Assembly: GCF_900105515.1 (NCBI RefSeq) | Contig: NZ_FNSY01000001.1 | Location: 2,418,001 to 2,482,000 of the forward strand | Direction of reading: 5' to 3' | DNA from: Streptomyces sp. 2131.1 | Lineage (GTDB): Bacteria > Actinomycetota > Actinomycetes > Streptomycetales > Streptomycetaceae | Length of the DNA stretch: 64,000 bases | In this document: positions 35,481 through 43,813 of the stretch, one piece after another | How the letters are laid out: every line of letters starts with the position of its first letter | Numbering within the stretch: the stretch's first letter is position 1 | The notes under the pieces: generated by a model | The model's input: only the letters and a program-made list of their open reading frames with translations | What the model was told of the DNA's origin: nothing | Database searches by the model: none | Position numbers and translations under genes: made by a program

Positions 35481-35537
35481 AACTGAGACATCACCGTACA
35501 GCTTCTTCAGCTAACTGCAACAGGACAGTCTCAGTTA
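35481..35537. promoter_or_regulatory. Repeated half-sites between the SDR and TetR genes
   Basis: AACTGAGAC (35481-35489) and its inverse GTCTCAGTT (35528-35536) bracket a third related copy, TAACTGCAAC starting at 35512; TAACTG (35512-35517) and CAGTTA (35532-35537) form an inverted pair. The arrangement in a 152-bp divergent region suggests TetR binding sites. Confidence 0.45.
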
Positions 35538-35598
35538 CGCCAGAGATGATGCATCCATGTATCGTTTCGCGGAGTCGACGGCCAGCGCGGGAGGCACC

Positions 35599-36180
35599 AT
35601 GGGACAGACGGCGGCGAGGCCGTTGCGGGCGGACGCGGAGCGCAGCGTGCGCATGATCCTGGAGGCGGCCGAGCGCCTGCTCTCCAAGGACCCCGGCGCC
35701 TCGATGGAGCAGATCGCCGCCGAGGCGGGGGTCTCCAGGGCGACGATCCACCGCCGCTTCGCGCACCGCGGGGCCCTGACCGACGCCCTCGCCCTGTCGG
35801 CGGCCCGCCGGCTCGCGCAGGCCGTGGACGACGGCCGGCCCGCCACCGCACCGCCCCTGGTGGCCCTGCACCGGATCACCGCCAACGTCCTGGAGGTCAA
35901 GGGCGCCTGGACCTTCGCCCTGAGCCTCCCGGCCGCCCCCGGCAGCGAGGCGGCGGGCCTCCACGAGACCATGGCCCGGAGCTGCGTCGCCGTCCTGGAG
36001 CGCGCCCGCGCGGAGGGCCTCGTCGACGCCTCGGCCGACCTCGACTGGCTCCAGCGCGTCTACTACGCCCTGCTCGGCGAGACCCTCCACGGCGACCCGG
36101 ACGACGCAGGGACCGACCCGGACGCGCTGGCGGCGCGGGTGGTGGACACCTTCCTGCACGGGGCGGGGCCGCGGGCCTGA
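35599..36180 (+). CDS. TetR-family transcriptional regulator
   Basis: 193 residues from the ATG at 35599, which has GGGAGG at good spacing; the in-frame ATG at 35557 has none. The N-terminal HTH (about 15-60) reads ILEAAERLLSKDPGASMEQI, AAEAGVSRATIHRRFAHRGA. The C-terminal ligand domain is Ala/Leu-rich and helical. It is divergent from the SDR gene at 34631-35446 and shares an intergenic region with inverted half-sites, the common layout of a TetR repressor controlling a detoxifying oxidoreductase. Confidence 0.9.
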   Translation: MGQTAARPLRADAERSVRMILEAAERLLSKDPGASMEQIAAEAGVSRATIHRRFAHRGALTDALALSAARRLAQAVDDGRPATAPPLVALHRITANVLEVKGAWTFALSLPAAPGSEAAGLHETMARSCVAVLERARAEGLVDASADLDWLQRVYYALLGETLHGDPDDAGTDPDALAARVVDTFLHGAGPRA

Positions 36181-36340
36181 GACCTCGCCCCGAGCCGTGT
36201 GACCGCTGTCGCGACCGGGCTCTGACGCTCCGGCCCGGACGCTGATAGCTTGGGCCGACACTGCTGGCGGGAACGGAGGTTCGAGGGAGCAGGTCCGGTC
36301 CCGGCCCGACCGGGGGCGCCACCGACACCCTCAGATCGCA

Positions 36341-37147
36341 ATGCTTCAACTACACACGCTCGAGCGCTACAAGGACGATCAAGGAAACGAGATCGTCTAC
36401 GACGGCGAGGTACGACGCGAGAAGATCGACATCCGCTTCAAGGGGTCGAACAACACACTCGTCATCGACGCCCGCGCGGACATCAAGGACCTGCTCGTCA
36501 CCTTCTCGGGCGACAACGGCAGGATCGAGATCGCGCAGACCACGAAGAAGCGCGCGGGTCTCCGCTTCGAACTGCGCTGCGGGCACGAGTCCCTGATCCG
36601 GATCAACGAGAACGTGGGCTGCGCGGGGCGCACCTTCATATCCGCCGTCGAGGGCGTGACGGTGACCATCGGCGCCGACGTGATGTTCGCCAAGAACATC
36701 GAGGTGCGGGGAGACGACACCCACCCCATCTACGACGTCCGCACCGAGAAGCGCATGAACCCGTCCCGGTCCATCGTCGTGGGCGAGCACGTCTGGATCG
36801 CCAAGCACGCGGTCGTGATGGGCGGCGTCACCATCGGCAACGGCTCCGTGATCGGCTTCCGCTCGATCGTCACGTCGTCGATCCCCAACAACTGCGTCGC
36901 CGTGGGCGCACCGGCGCGGGTCGTGCGGCGGAACATCGCCTGGGAACGCCCCGAGGTCGTGCCGCGCCGCCCGAACGAGGAGTATCCGCGCAAGGGCGAG
37001 AAGTCCGCGCAGTACTGGAACCTCACGGACGACGACGGCGTTCAGGGAAGCCCGGTGGTGCGGCCGCGGCCCGTGACGAAGCGACGGTGGACCCGGGTGC
37101 TCCCGGCCCCGGTGCGACGGCTGGCCAGGAAGCTCAGGTCCTCCTGA
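36341..37147 (+). CDS. Hexapeptide-repeat acyltransferase
   Basis: 268 residues. A left-handed beta-helix of hexapeptide repeats is visible (residues 35-190; NTLVIDARADIKDLLVTFSG, GVTVTIGADVMFAKNIEVRG, HAVVMGGVTIGNGSVIGFRS), ending in the typical VGAPARVVRRN loop. The likely catalytic His lies in GDDTHPIYD. Such enzymes acetylate sugars or polyols of surface polymers. A basic C-terminal tail (about residues 240-268) could contact the membrane. No ribosome site lies directly before the ATG. CTGACG at 36222 and TAGCTT at 36246 give a plausible promoter. It is convergent with the epimerase/TarI/polymerase operon, so it probably modifies the same polymer. Confidence 0.82.
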   Translation: MLQLHTLERYKDDQGNEIVYDGEVRREKIDIRFKGSNNTLVIDARADIKDLLVTFSGDNGRIEIAQTTKKRAGLRFELRCGHESLIRINENVGCAGRTFISAVEGVTVTIGADVMFAKNIEVRGDDTHPIYDVRTEKRMNPSRSIVVGEHVWIAKHAVVMGGVTIGNGSVIGFRSIVTSSIPNNCVAVGAPARVVRRNIAWERPEVVPRRPNEEYPRKGEKSAQYWNLTDDDGVQGSPVVRPRPVTKRRWTRVLPAPVRRLARKLRSS

Positions 37148-37158
37148 AGCGAGCACCA

Positions 37159-37192
37159 CTGACCGGCGGACCTCCACGGGTCCGCCGGTCAG
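37159..37192. terminator. Bidirectional terminator
   Basis: A perfect 14-bp stem (CTGACCGGCGGACC and complement) with a 6-nt loop between the convergent acyltransferase and epimerase genes. Confidence 0.85.
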
Positions 37193-37199
37193 CCTGCTT

Positions 37200-38264
37200 C
37201 TAGCGGTCCTGGCCGCCCGATTCCAGGTGGGTCACCATGCGGTCGAGCCCGGCCGGCAGGCCGACCACCGGGCTCCAGCCCAGCGCCGCGAGGCGCGCGC
37301 TGTCCAGCCCCTGCTTCTTGGTCATGCTGTACGCGCGCGCGTCGGCCTCGTTCGTGAACCGCAGCTGCAGCCCGCGCTCCGGGCGCACCTCGGTGAACAG
37401 CTCCGCCAGCCGCCGGATCGACACCAGGCCGTCCGGGTCCGCGACGTTGTACGCCACCTCGTCACCGCGGAGCATCGCGTAGAACATGCCGGCGACCGCG
37501 TCGGCCACGTAGGTGTAGGTCCGCACGCCGGAACCGTCGCTGTTGAGCACGATGTCCTTGCCGGTCACCACGTTCGCCGCGAAGTCGGCCTGCACGCGCC
37601 CGTCGTCGAGCGCCATCCCGGGCCCGTAGACGTGCCCGAACCTGACGACCCGGCTCTCGATGCCGTGCTGCGCCCGGTAGGTCGCGCAGATGGTCTCCGC
37701 GGCGCGCTTGCCCTCGGCGTAGCACGCACGCGGGTTGAGGATGTCGAAGCCGCCGTAGCTCTGCTCGTCGATGAGCTCGGTCTCCGGGGCCTGGGCGCCG
37801 TAGACCTCCGCCGACGACATCAGGACGAAACCGCGGGCCCCCTTCTCCACGCAGAGGTCGAGCAGGTGGAACGTGCCCATCAGGTTCGCCCGGATCGTAG
37901 TGACCGGGGCGCTCCCGTGCAGGGCCGGCCGCGCGGCGCTCGCCCCGTGGATCACGTAATCGAGCGGCCCGGACAGTTCGAGCGGGGCCGACACGTCCTG
38001 CACCACCAGCCGGAAGTCCGGACGGTCGACCACGTCCGCGAGCAGCCGCCTGGCCTTCTCCTCGTTCCGCACCAGGCCGTGCACGGTGATGCCCGCGCCG
38101 TTCCGGTCGTTGAGGGCGAGAAGGGTGCGCACGGCGTACGACGGCAGCATGCCGCTCGCTCCCGTGACCAGCACGGTGCGGCCGGAGAGCTCGCTCCAGG
38201 GCAGGTCACGGTCGAGGATCTCGCCGAGGTCGCGCGCGACGACGGGGCTGGTATCGATGGTCAC
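37200..38264 (-). CDS. NAD-dependent epimerase/dehydratase
   Basis: 354 residues from a GTG at 38264 with GGAGGG upstream. Extended-SDR features: TVLVTGASGMLPSYAVRTLL (Gly-x-x-Gly-x-x variant), MSSAEVYG, catalytic YAEGK, and a substrate domain (VRFGHVYGPGMALDDGRVQA). The resemblance is to UDP-/dTDP-/CDP-sugar epimerases and UDP-glucuronate decarboxylases. It is the last gene of a three-gene operon with a TarI-like cytidylyltransferase (4-bp gap) and a polymerase, so it probably makes or alters a nucleotide-activated sugar or polyol for the polymer. Its exact reaction is unknown. Confidence 0.88.
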   Translation of the reverse strand: MTIDTSPVVARDLGEILDRDLPWSELSGRTVLVTGASGMLPSYAVRTLLALNDRNGAGITVHGLVRNEEKARRLLADVVDRPDFRLVVQDVSAPLELSGPLDYVIHGASAARPALHGSAPVTTIRANLMGTFHLLDLCVEKGARGFVLMSSAEVYGAQAPETELIDEQSYGGFDILNPRACYAEGKRAAETICATYRAQHGIESRVVRFGHVYGPGMALDDGRVQADFAANVVTGKDIVLNSDGSGVRTYTYVADAVAGMFYAMLRGDEVAYNVADPDGLVSIRRLAELFTEVRPERGLQLRFTNEADARAYSMTKKQGLDSARLAALGWSPVVGLPAGLDRMVTHLESGGQDR

Positions 38265-38268
38265 TGGG

Positions 38269-38985
38269 TCAGATCCCTCCGATCTGCTTGTTCTCCAGGA
38301 TCTCGAAGAACGTCCGGCACAGGTAGAAGTCCTCGGCCGTCGTGATCTTGATGTTGGAGCGGGGGCCGACCACCCGGTAGATCTTGCGACCGTACCGGTG
38401 CATCAGCGAGCACGAGTCGATGCTGTCGTGCTCGCCCTCCTCGACGGCCCGGTCGTACAGCGACAGGATCTCCCCGAGCCGGAAGCTCTGCGGGGCCTGC
38501 GCGGCGTAGATGTGGTCACGCGGGATCACGTCGTCGATGTGCTCGTTCTCACTCGACACCACGGTCTCGTTGAACTTGGTGCAGGTGATGGCCGAGCCGT
38601 GCTCCAGGACCGTCGAGATGTTCGAGCTGATCAGCTGGGCGTCGATCAGCGGCCGCACACCGTCGTGGACCAGCACCACGGTGTCGGGCGGGCACTCCGC
38701 GGCGACCGTGGTGAGGGCCTTGTGACGCGACTCCTGACCGGTCCGGCCGCCGTCGATGATCCACTTGACCTTCTGGATCTCGTACCGCTGGAGCAGCTTC
38801 TGCATGTGCTCGCGGTACTCGGGGAGTATCGCGACCGCGATCGCGTCTATCTCCGGGTGCGCCTCGAAGTGCTCGAGGGTGTGGATGATGATCGGCTTGC
38901 CGTGGATCTCCAGGAACTGCTTGGGGAGGGCACGGGAGTTCATCCTCGAGCCGATACCACCGGCAAAAAGCAGGGCAACGTTCAC
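38269..38985 (-). CDS. CDP-polyol (ribitol-5-phosphate-like) cytidylyltransferase, IspD/TarI family
   Basis: 238 residues from a GTG at 38985 with GGAGGA; only 3 bp separate it from the preceding gene. It has the cytidylyltransferase fingerprint LLFAGGIGSRMNS, PKQFLEIHGKPIIIHTLEHF and VLVHDGVRPLI. The context with a CDP-glycerol/ribitol-type polymerase favours TarI (ribitol-5-phosphate) over IspD (methylerythritol phosphate), the housekeeping member of the family. CTP plus polyol phosphate would give the CDP-polyol donor for teichoic-acid-like chains. Confidence 0.85.
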   Translation of the reverse strand: MNVALLFAGGIGSRMNSRALPKQFLEIHGKPIIIHTLEHFEAHPEIDAIAVAILPEYREHMQKLLQRYEIQKVKWIIDGGRTGQESRHKALTTVAAECPPDTVVLVHDGVRPLIDAQLISSNISTVLEHGSAITCTKFNETVVSSENEHIDDVIPRDHIYAAQAPQSFRLGEILSLYDRAVEEGEHDSIDSCSLMHRYGRKIYRVVGPRSNIKITTAEDFYLCRTFFEILENKQIGGI

Positions 38986-38988
38986 AAC

Positions 38989-40692
38989 TTACTCCTCCGA
39001 CTGGTCACTGAGCGGCTGGTCGCCCGCTGTCGTATTGTCCGATACGGGCGCGAGCCACGGGCGCCCACCGCCCGTTGCCTGGTCACCGTGGTCCCCGACA
39101 ACCAGCCAGTCGATGACGCGGTCCGCCGAGTTGGTGTCGACGTAGTCGAAGTTCTCCCGCCGGAACTCCGCGACCTTCGAGAGGTCGAAGTCCTCGTCCT
39201 GCAACGCCTTGACCAGGTCGTCGAAGGTCGTGCAGATCTTGCCGGGGGCCGTGGAGTCGTAGTCCCGGTGGAATCCGCGGATCACCGAGTACGTCTCCTT
39301 GTCGTACGCGTAGAACAGGATCGGCCTGTCGAGCAGCGTGTACTCGTAGATGATCGACGAGTAGTCCGTGACGAGTACGTCGGTCACCTGGAGCAGGTCG
39401 TTGGTGTCCGGGAACGACGCAAAGTCGATCAGCCGGTCCGCGTACTCGGCGGGGATCGGCGGGGCCTCGTCGATGAAGTGGTGCATGCGGAAGAGCACGA
39501 CGTACTTGTCGCCGCAGACCTCGTGGAGCTTCGCGAAGTCGAGGCGGTCGTAGGGGTAGTGCGCGTCCCCGATGCTCTTCCCGCGGAACGTCGGCGCGAA
39601 CAGCACGATCTTCTTGCCGCGGAACTGCGGGTAGGCCTCGAAGAAATCGTCGCGGACCTTACCGGCGCGCTCCTCGTCGAGGAACGTGTCGATACGGGGC
39701 AGACCGGTCGGCACGACCGCCGACTCCTCGATGCCGAACGCCTCGGCGTACACCGGCACCAGGTGCTGGGACCCGGTGATGACGTAGGTGTACTTGCGGT
39801 GCGCGTTGGTCAGCTTCGGCGAACCGTACTTCCCGAACCGGCTGTAGCCGACCGACTTGAATCCGCTTCCGGCGTGCCAGAGCTGGATGATCTTCGTCTC
39901 CGGCGCGATGTTCAGGTTCCCGAGGAGCCCGAAGTAGTCGTCCATCAGGACGGTGTCCGACGTCGCGAGCAGGTAGATCAGCCGCAGAGTGCTCCACTTG
40001 TTCGCCGTCGACGGTATGCGGAACGATCGGTTGAACGTGTACTTCTTGTCGAGGCCGCGCTCGATCATCCGGTCGTGGACGCGGGCCAGGTTGCCGCCGA
40101 GGCCGGTACGCATCTCCGAGGCGAACAGGATCCTGTTGCCCTTCGGCGGGTTCAGGCGGCGCGAGATCTTGTAGAAGCGCTGGGCGAGCTTGCGGCGCCG
40201 GGGCCTCGGCAGCACCTTCAGCGCCAGGCGCTGGCCGAGCGGCTTCTTCACCGGGTTCTTCGCCGGCCCCGCGCTGCGGTTCAGCTGGTACGTCCGCATG
40301 AGGAACTCGGGGTTCTCGTCGTCGTCCGACAGCCCGAACGCGATCACGTAAGCGGAACGGTTGCGGTCGTAGAGAAAGACCCGCGAGGATACGTCGAGCT
40401 GCTCCGTCGCCTTGAGGTCGTACGTCGCGCCCAGCAGCTTTTCCCCATTGAGGACGGGGACGATGCGCCACGTGCCGTTGGGTATCTGACGACGATCCGT
40501 GAAATTCGTGACGTTGAATTCCAGGCGGTACTGCCCGTCACCGACGAGCGTGGAGTTCACCGGGAATTCACGTTCGTTGTCAATAATGAGGAACCGGAGA
40601 TCGCTAGGATCTCCGGTGAAGCTCGGGATCGTCACCACCAGGCTGAGATGCACGCGCTCCCAAGAAATCGTTGCGACAGAGCAACGCACCAT
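38989..40692 (-). CDS. CDP-glycerol/ribitol glycerophosphotransferase-like polymerase (TagF/TarL family)
   Basis: 567 residues from MVRCSVATISWERVHLSLVV at 40692, with AAGGA 7 nt upstream. The frame runs to 40788 but that part overlaps a TATGCT -10-like box (40789-40784). Residues 1-170 form a beta-rich domain of unknown role (FLIIDNEREFPVNSTLVGDG). Residues 190-530 carry Glyphos_transf motifs: QLWHAGSGFKSVGYSRFG, VLFAPTFRGKS, RMHHFIDEA, and VTDYSSIIYEYTLLDRPILF with the conserved Asp-Tyr-Ser-Ser. It should polymerise polyol-phosphate from a CDP donor at the membrane. First gene of the operon. Confidence 0.9.
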   Translation of the reverse strand: MVRCSVATISWERVHLSLVVTIPSFTGDPSDLRFLIIDNEREFPVNSTLVGDGQYRLEFNVTNFTDRRQIPNGTWRIVPVLNGEKLLGATYDLKATEQLDVSSRVFLYDRNRSAYVIAFGLSDDDENPEFLMRTYQLNRSAGPAKNPVKKPLGQRLALKVLPRPRRRKLAQRFYKISRRLNPPKGNRILFASEMRTGLGGNLARVHDRMIERGLDKKYTFNRSFRIPSTANKWSTLRLIYLLATSDTVLMDDYFGLLGNLNIAPETKIIQLWHAGSGFKSVGYSRFGKYGSPKLTNAHRKYTYVITGSQHLVPVYAEAFGIEESAVVPTGLPRIDTFLDEERAGKVRDDFFEAYPQFRGKKIVLFAPTFRGKSIGDAHYPYDRLDFAKLHEVCGDKYVVLFRMHHFIDEAPPIPAEYADRLIDFASFPDTNDLLQVTDVLVTDYSSIIYEYTLLDRPILFYAYDKETYSVIRGFHRDYDSTAPGKICTTFDDLVKALQDEDFDLSKVAEFRRENFDYVDTNSADRVIDWLVVGDHGDQATGGGRPWLAPVSDNTTAGDQPLSDQSEE

Positions 40693-41102
40693 CTTCGTCC
40701 TTCCGATCGTGAACCGTTGCGCCTCGTGCGAGGCATGCGCGACGGCCACAGAGCCTGCCAGCGCGAGGTGAGACGATTGCGGGAGCATAGCCCATCAGGT
40801 TTCGAGATTCCCAAAGCGGGTACGGGCTCCGTCGGGCGATTGCCTGCCGTACACACCGACTTGAACCCTCCCGCCACCAGCGGCGTTGCCTCCGAGGACC
40901 CTCCTCCGAGTCTGCGGCCGGGTCGCACCGCGCAGGGAAATCTCACATTCTGAAGCCGGGCCGCCCCCTTGATCCGCATGCGACCCGGAGTTCCCATTCG
41001 CACAGTAACCAGGCGAATACTCTCCGCAGTTCTTCCGACCCACCCGCGTCCGTCTCCACAGAGCGCTCGGTGGCGCCGGGGCCGCCGTGGCGACAGGGAG
41101 TG
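40693..41102. other. Intergenic region, promoter side of the polymer operon
   Basis: No gene is supported in these 410 bp. TATGCT (40789-40784, minus) is a plausible -10 box for the polymerase operon, giving a leader of roughly 90 nt. The rest shows no clear structure apart from the repeated CCTCCGAG words near 40890-40915. Confidence 0.4.
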
Positions 41103-41128
41103 GGCCGCCCCGCCGACGCGGGGCGGCC
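41103..41128 (-). terminator. Terminator of the 49-residue protein gene
   Basis: A perfect 10-bp stem (GGCCGCCCCG and complement) with a 6-nt loop, 9 bp beyond the stop at 41137. Confidence 0.75.
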
Positions 41129-41136
41129 GAACTTCG

Positions 41137-41286
41137 TCACTCGCTCCGGCGGAACGCCTCCACGGCATTCTGCAGGCGGTACCGGAGCGGTGTGGTCCGC
41201 CAGGTCCGCGACCACTGATGGATGCGCCCCGCGCCATATCCGCCGAGGACGGTTGCCAGGGCCTGACCGATTTCCGAGTAATGCAT
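41137..41286 (-). CDS. Small protein of 49 residues, unknown
   Basis: The ATG at 41286 is preceded by GGAGG with 6-7 nt spacing, and the stop is followed 9 bp later by a strong hairpin, so the unit has all marks of a gene despite its size. The product starts MHYSEIGQALATVLGGYGAG and continues RIHQWSRTWRTTPLRYRLQN, basic and probably helical, with no signal peptide. Upstream in-frame extension to 41400 has no ribosome site. It lies alone between the polymer operon and an unknown membrane-protein operon on the opposite strand. I do not recognise it; phase and codon use agree with coding. Confidence 0.55.
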   Translation of the reverse strand: MHYSEIGQALATVLGGYGAGRIHQWSRTWRTTPLRYRLQNAVEAFRRSE

Positions 41287-41531
41287 GACTGCCTCCGCAC
41301 GCGCCGAATTCCCTCGGCACTCTTCCTGAGCGCCGATCCGATTCAAGATTCGGCGCTGCGGACCGACCCCACCGGCAGCCCGCCGGCGAGTTTCCGGCAC
41401 GCCTCCGACCTGCGAAAACAGCTGTACTGGCAGCGAATTGGCAACGCATCGCGAGGCCGATGGAGGCCGGTCTTCCCGTTTTCGGTACCGGACGCCACAT
41501 GCTGCGATAGCCTCCCCGCCAGGCTCGGTGA

Positions 41532-43013
41532 ATGGGGGGGGCTTTGTCGTCGGTCGACCTCGGCGCGGAACACATGAAGGAACTCGAACGCCTTATCGAC
41601 AGCGCAGCCGCCTGGCCGGTCGTCGAGAAGTGCTCGTCCCTGCTCGGCTGGTTACCGGATGCGCGGGTGCCCGCGCAGGACACGACCGCCAACCGCGCAC
41701 GTGCCTTCCGCGCGCTGCTCGGCGAGATCGTCGACGACGCGCACCGCGCGTACATGGACGACCCGGGGGACTCCGCCGCACGCGACACCCTCGCCGTGGG
41801 CGCGCTGCTCGGCCTGGTGACATGGGGCCCGGATCAGTCCCGGGAGCGGGCGACCGCTCCCTCTGCCAGTAAAGAGGTACGCCGGGGCCTGGCCGGAAGC
41901 TGGCTGGATCCGCCCGTACAGGCCGACACCATCCGCCGCAGGGAGAACAAGGCACGCCTGCTGACGGAGTTCCGGCACAGGCTGCACGACTGGGTGGAGC
42001 CGTCACCGGAGCCGCGCGCAGAACCCTCACCGGATCCGCGGGCCGAGCCCCTGGCGAGCGCACAGCCGGTGCAGCCGGTGCTGAGCGCGCAGCCCGCCCC
42101 CTCCGGCTCCTCCGACGACCCGCCGCCGACGCGCCCCGCTCCGCGGTGGTGGTCCGTACCCCGGGCGTGGTCGGCCGCCCACAGGCGGACCGTCCTGGCG
42201 GGCGCCGCGGCTGTCGTCATCGGTGCGGCGGCGACGCCTTTCCTGCTCCAGGGGAAGGACGGCGCCGGCGAAGTCCTCTCCATCGACGACGTGGCCCGCG
42301 CCGAAAGCGCGGACAGCTTCGTCCTGCCTCTCCGGCTCGACCTGACCCCGGCCCAGCTGGACCGGATGAACCATGACAAGTACTGGCAGGGAGGCGCGGG
42401 TCACACCGGGTCCTTCACCTCCTGGTTCGACGGACAGAAGGCCGTCTGGGCGGAGAACTCGCTGATCAACGTGACGCTGAGCGGGGCGACGGACAAGACC
42501 GTCCGGATCACGCGGATCGACATCGACAGAGGCGCCTGCCGTGCGCCGGCCGGCGGCGGAACCCTCTTCTACGCACCTGTCGGCGGCTCCGGCGAGGACG
42601 AGAACATCGGCCTGCTGTTCGACCTGGACCTGCCGCAGCCGGTGGCCATGGGCAAGGAGGGCGAGAACTACTTCTCCCAGCGCGCCATCACCCTGGAGCC
42701 CGGCGAGGCGGAGACGATCAGCCTGTTCGTCAGCACCCATCGGCAGGACTGCGAGTACAGGTTCCGGCTGCGGCTCGTGGTACCCGGCGGCAAGAAGGCC
42801 GTCACCCGCACCATTCCCGAGGAGGGCAGCCCGCCCTTCCGTCTGACCGCGCTCGCCACGAACGACTCCTCCCTCCCCTATTCCGCCTACCGGGCCATGT
42901 ACGTGGGCGGCGCCGCGTCACCGGCGCAGGGCGCCTTCGTACCGGCCGACCCGCTGACGTACGACAACGATCCGGCCACCCTCACCCAAGCTCGCCCGGG
43001 GGCCGGCCCATGA
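41532..43013 (+). CDS. Membrane-anchored protein with Pro-rich linker, unknown
   Basis: 493 residues. The N-terminal 140 residues are helical and cytoplasmic (KELERLIDSAAAWPVVEKCS). A Pro/Glu/Ser/Ala-rich linker with imperfect EPSPxPRA repeats follows (about 155-205), then one membrane helix (RRTVLAGAAAVVIGAAATPF, about 219-240). About 250 extracellular residues are beta-rich (FVLPLRLDLTPAQLDRMNHD, TVRITRIDIDRGACRAPAGG). ATG at 41532 or 41574 may be the start; neither has a strong ribosome site. TAGCCT near 41510 could be the -10 box. It overlaps the next gene by 4 bp. No family recognised; topology suggests a sensor or an envelope anchor. Confidence 0.75.
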   Translation: MGGALSSVDLGAEHMKELERLIDSAAAWPVVEKCSSLLGWLPDARVPAQDTTANRARAFRALLGEIVDDAHRAYMDDPGDSAARDTLAVGALLGLVTWGPDQSRERATAPSASKEVRRGLAGSWLDPPVQADTIRRRENKARLLTEFRHRLHDWVEPSPEPRAEPSPDPRAEPLASAQPVQPVLSAQPAPSGSSDDPPPTRPAPRWWSVPRAWSAAHRRTVLAGAAAVVIGAAATPFLLQGKDGAGEVLSIDDVARAESADSFVLPLRLDLTPAQLDRMNHDKYWQGGAGHTGSFTSWFDGQKAVWAENSLINVTLSGATDKTVRITRIDIDRGACRAPAGGGTLFYAPVGGSGEDENIGLLFDLDLPQPVAMGKEGENYFSQRAITLEPGEAETISLFVSTHRQDCEYRFRLRLVVPGGKKAVTRTIPEEGSPPFRLTALATNDSSLPYSAYRAMYVGGAASPAQGAFVPADPLTYDNDPATLTQARPGAGP

Positions 43014-43693
43014 CACACGCATCCAAGCGGCGCGGCCCGCTGCTCGCAGCGGTGATCGCCACGGCGGCCGTCCTCCTCGCCTGTGGATTTTGGTGGCTGT
43101 ACCGGACGCACTACACCGCGTCGAAGCAGCCGGAAACCACCTCCGCAAAGCCGGGCAAGCCCCTGGACCTGGAACGGGTCGACTGGCGCAACGCGGTCAT
43201 CCCCGGCGGGCTGTGCCATCACCGGGGCACCATCCGACTCCGGGACGGCACGGCGGTCAACGTGTCGTCGACCTTCGACGGCCCGGAACCGCACATGCCC
43301 CAGGACGTGGCCGCCACCACCGACCAAGTGGTCTACGGGGACCTCACGGGCGACGGCCGGTGGGAGGCCGCCCTGCCGGTGCTCTGCGCCAACCACAACT
43401 CGACCGCGGCGGGCCAACGGGCCATGGGCATCATGGTGTTCGACGGCTCCACGGGCCGGCTCCGCCACATCGGCACCCTTACCAGCCAACAGCCACACCT
43501 CGGGGAGCCCCCCAACGCCGTCCGCGTCGAAAGGATCACGCAGGGCCGCATAACGGCCACCGAGATGTTCTACGGCCCCCATGACGTCAACTGCTGCCCC
43601 ACGGGCCTGGCGGACAGCTCCTGGCACCTCGTCGACGGCCAACTGCTCCCGGAGAACAGCGCAGTGCGCACCACGCCCTCACCGGCACCGTGA
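43010..43693 (+). CDS. Membrane-anchored extracellular protein, unknown (partner of 41532-43013)
   Basis: 227 residues. ATGA overlap with the upstream gene indicates translational coupling. It begins with a basic segment and one membrane helix (GPLLAAVIATAAVLLACGFW, about 9-30), followed by an extracellular domain of about 190 residues. The domain contains VVYGDLTGDGRWEAALPVLC, similar to the Asp/Gly loops of VCBS/FG-GAP-like repeats, and paired Cys (HDVNCCPTG). The function is unknown. It likely acts with the preceding protein at the cell surface. Confidence 0.72.
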   Translation: MTHASKRRGPLLAAVIATAAVLLACGFWWLYRTHYTASKQPETTSAKPGKPLDLERVDWRNAVIPGGLCHHRGTIRLRDGTAVNVSSTFDGPEPHMPQDVAATTDQVVYGDLTGDGRWEAALPVLCANHNSTAAGQRAMGIMVFDGSTGRLRHIGTLTSQQPHLGEPPNAVRVERITQGRITATEMFYGPHDVNCCPTGLADSSWHLVDGQLLPENSAVRTTPSPAP

Positions 43694-43716
43694 CGTCGCG
43701 CGGCTGCCGTCACGGT
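43687..43716 (+). terminator. Probable terminator of the two-gene membrane operon
   Basis: ACCGTGAC and GTCACGGT arms (8 bp) with a 14-nt GC-rich loop, overlapping the stop codon of the 43010 gene. Confidence 0.5.
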
Positions 43717-43813
43717 CCCCGAAAAGTTCAAGGGCCCGACCCCGAGGAGCCGGACCCTTCATGACCTGCGTGCCCAGCGGGTGACCTCTCCCATCGAAAC
43801 ACCCGTCTAGTAG

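Noticed and set aside
38269..38985. Assigning the cytidylyltransferase as IspD
   Set aside because: It shares the fold, but is nearly contiguous with a CDP-polyol polymerase gene and lacks MEP-pathway neighbours; TarI-like is the better call.
40969..41577. 202-codon plus-strand frame over the small-protein region
   Set aside because: No ribosome site, Arg/Pro/Ser-rich mixture, and it overlaps the promoter of the 41532 gene and the better supported minus-strand small gene.
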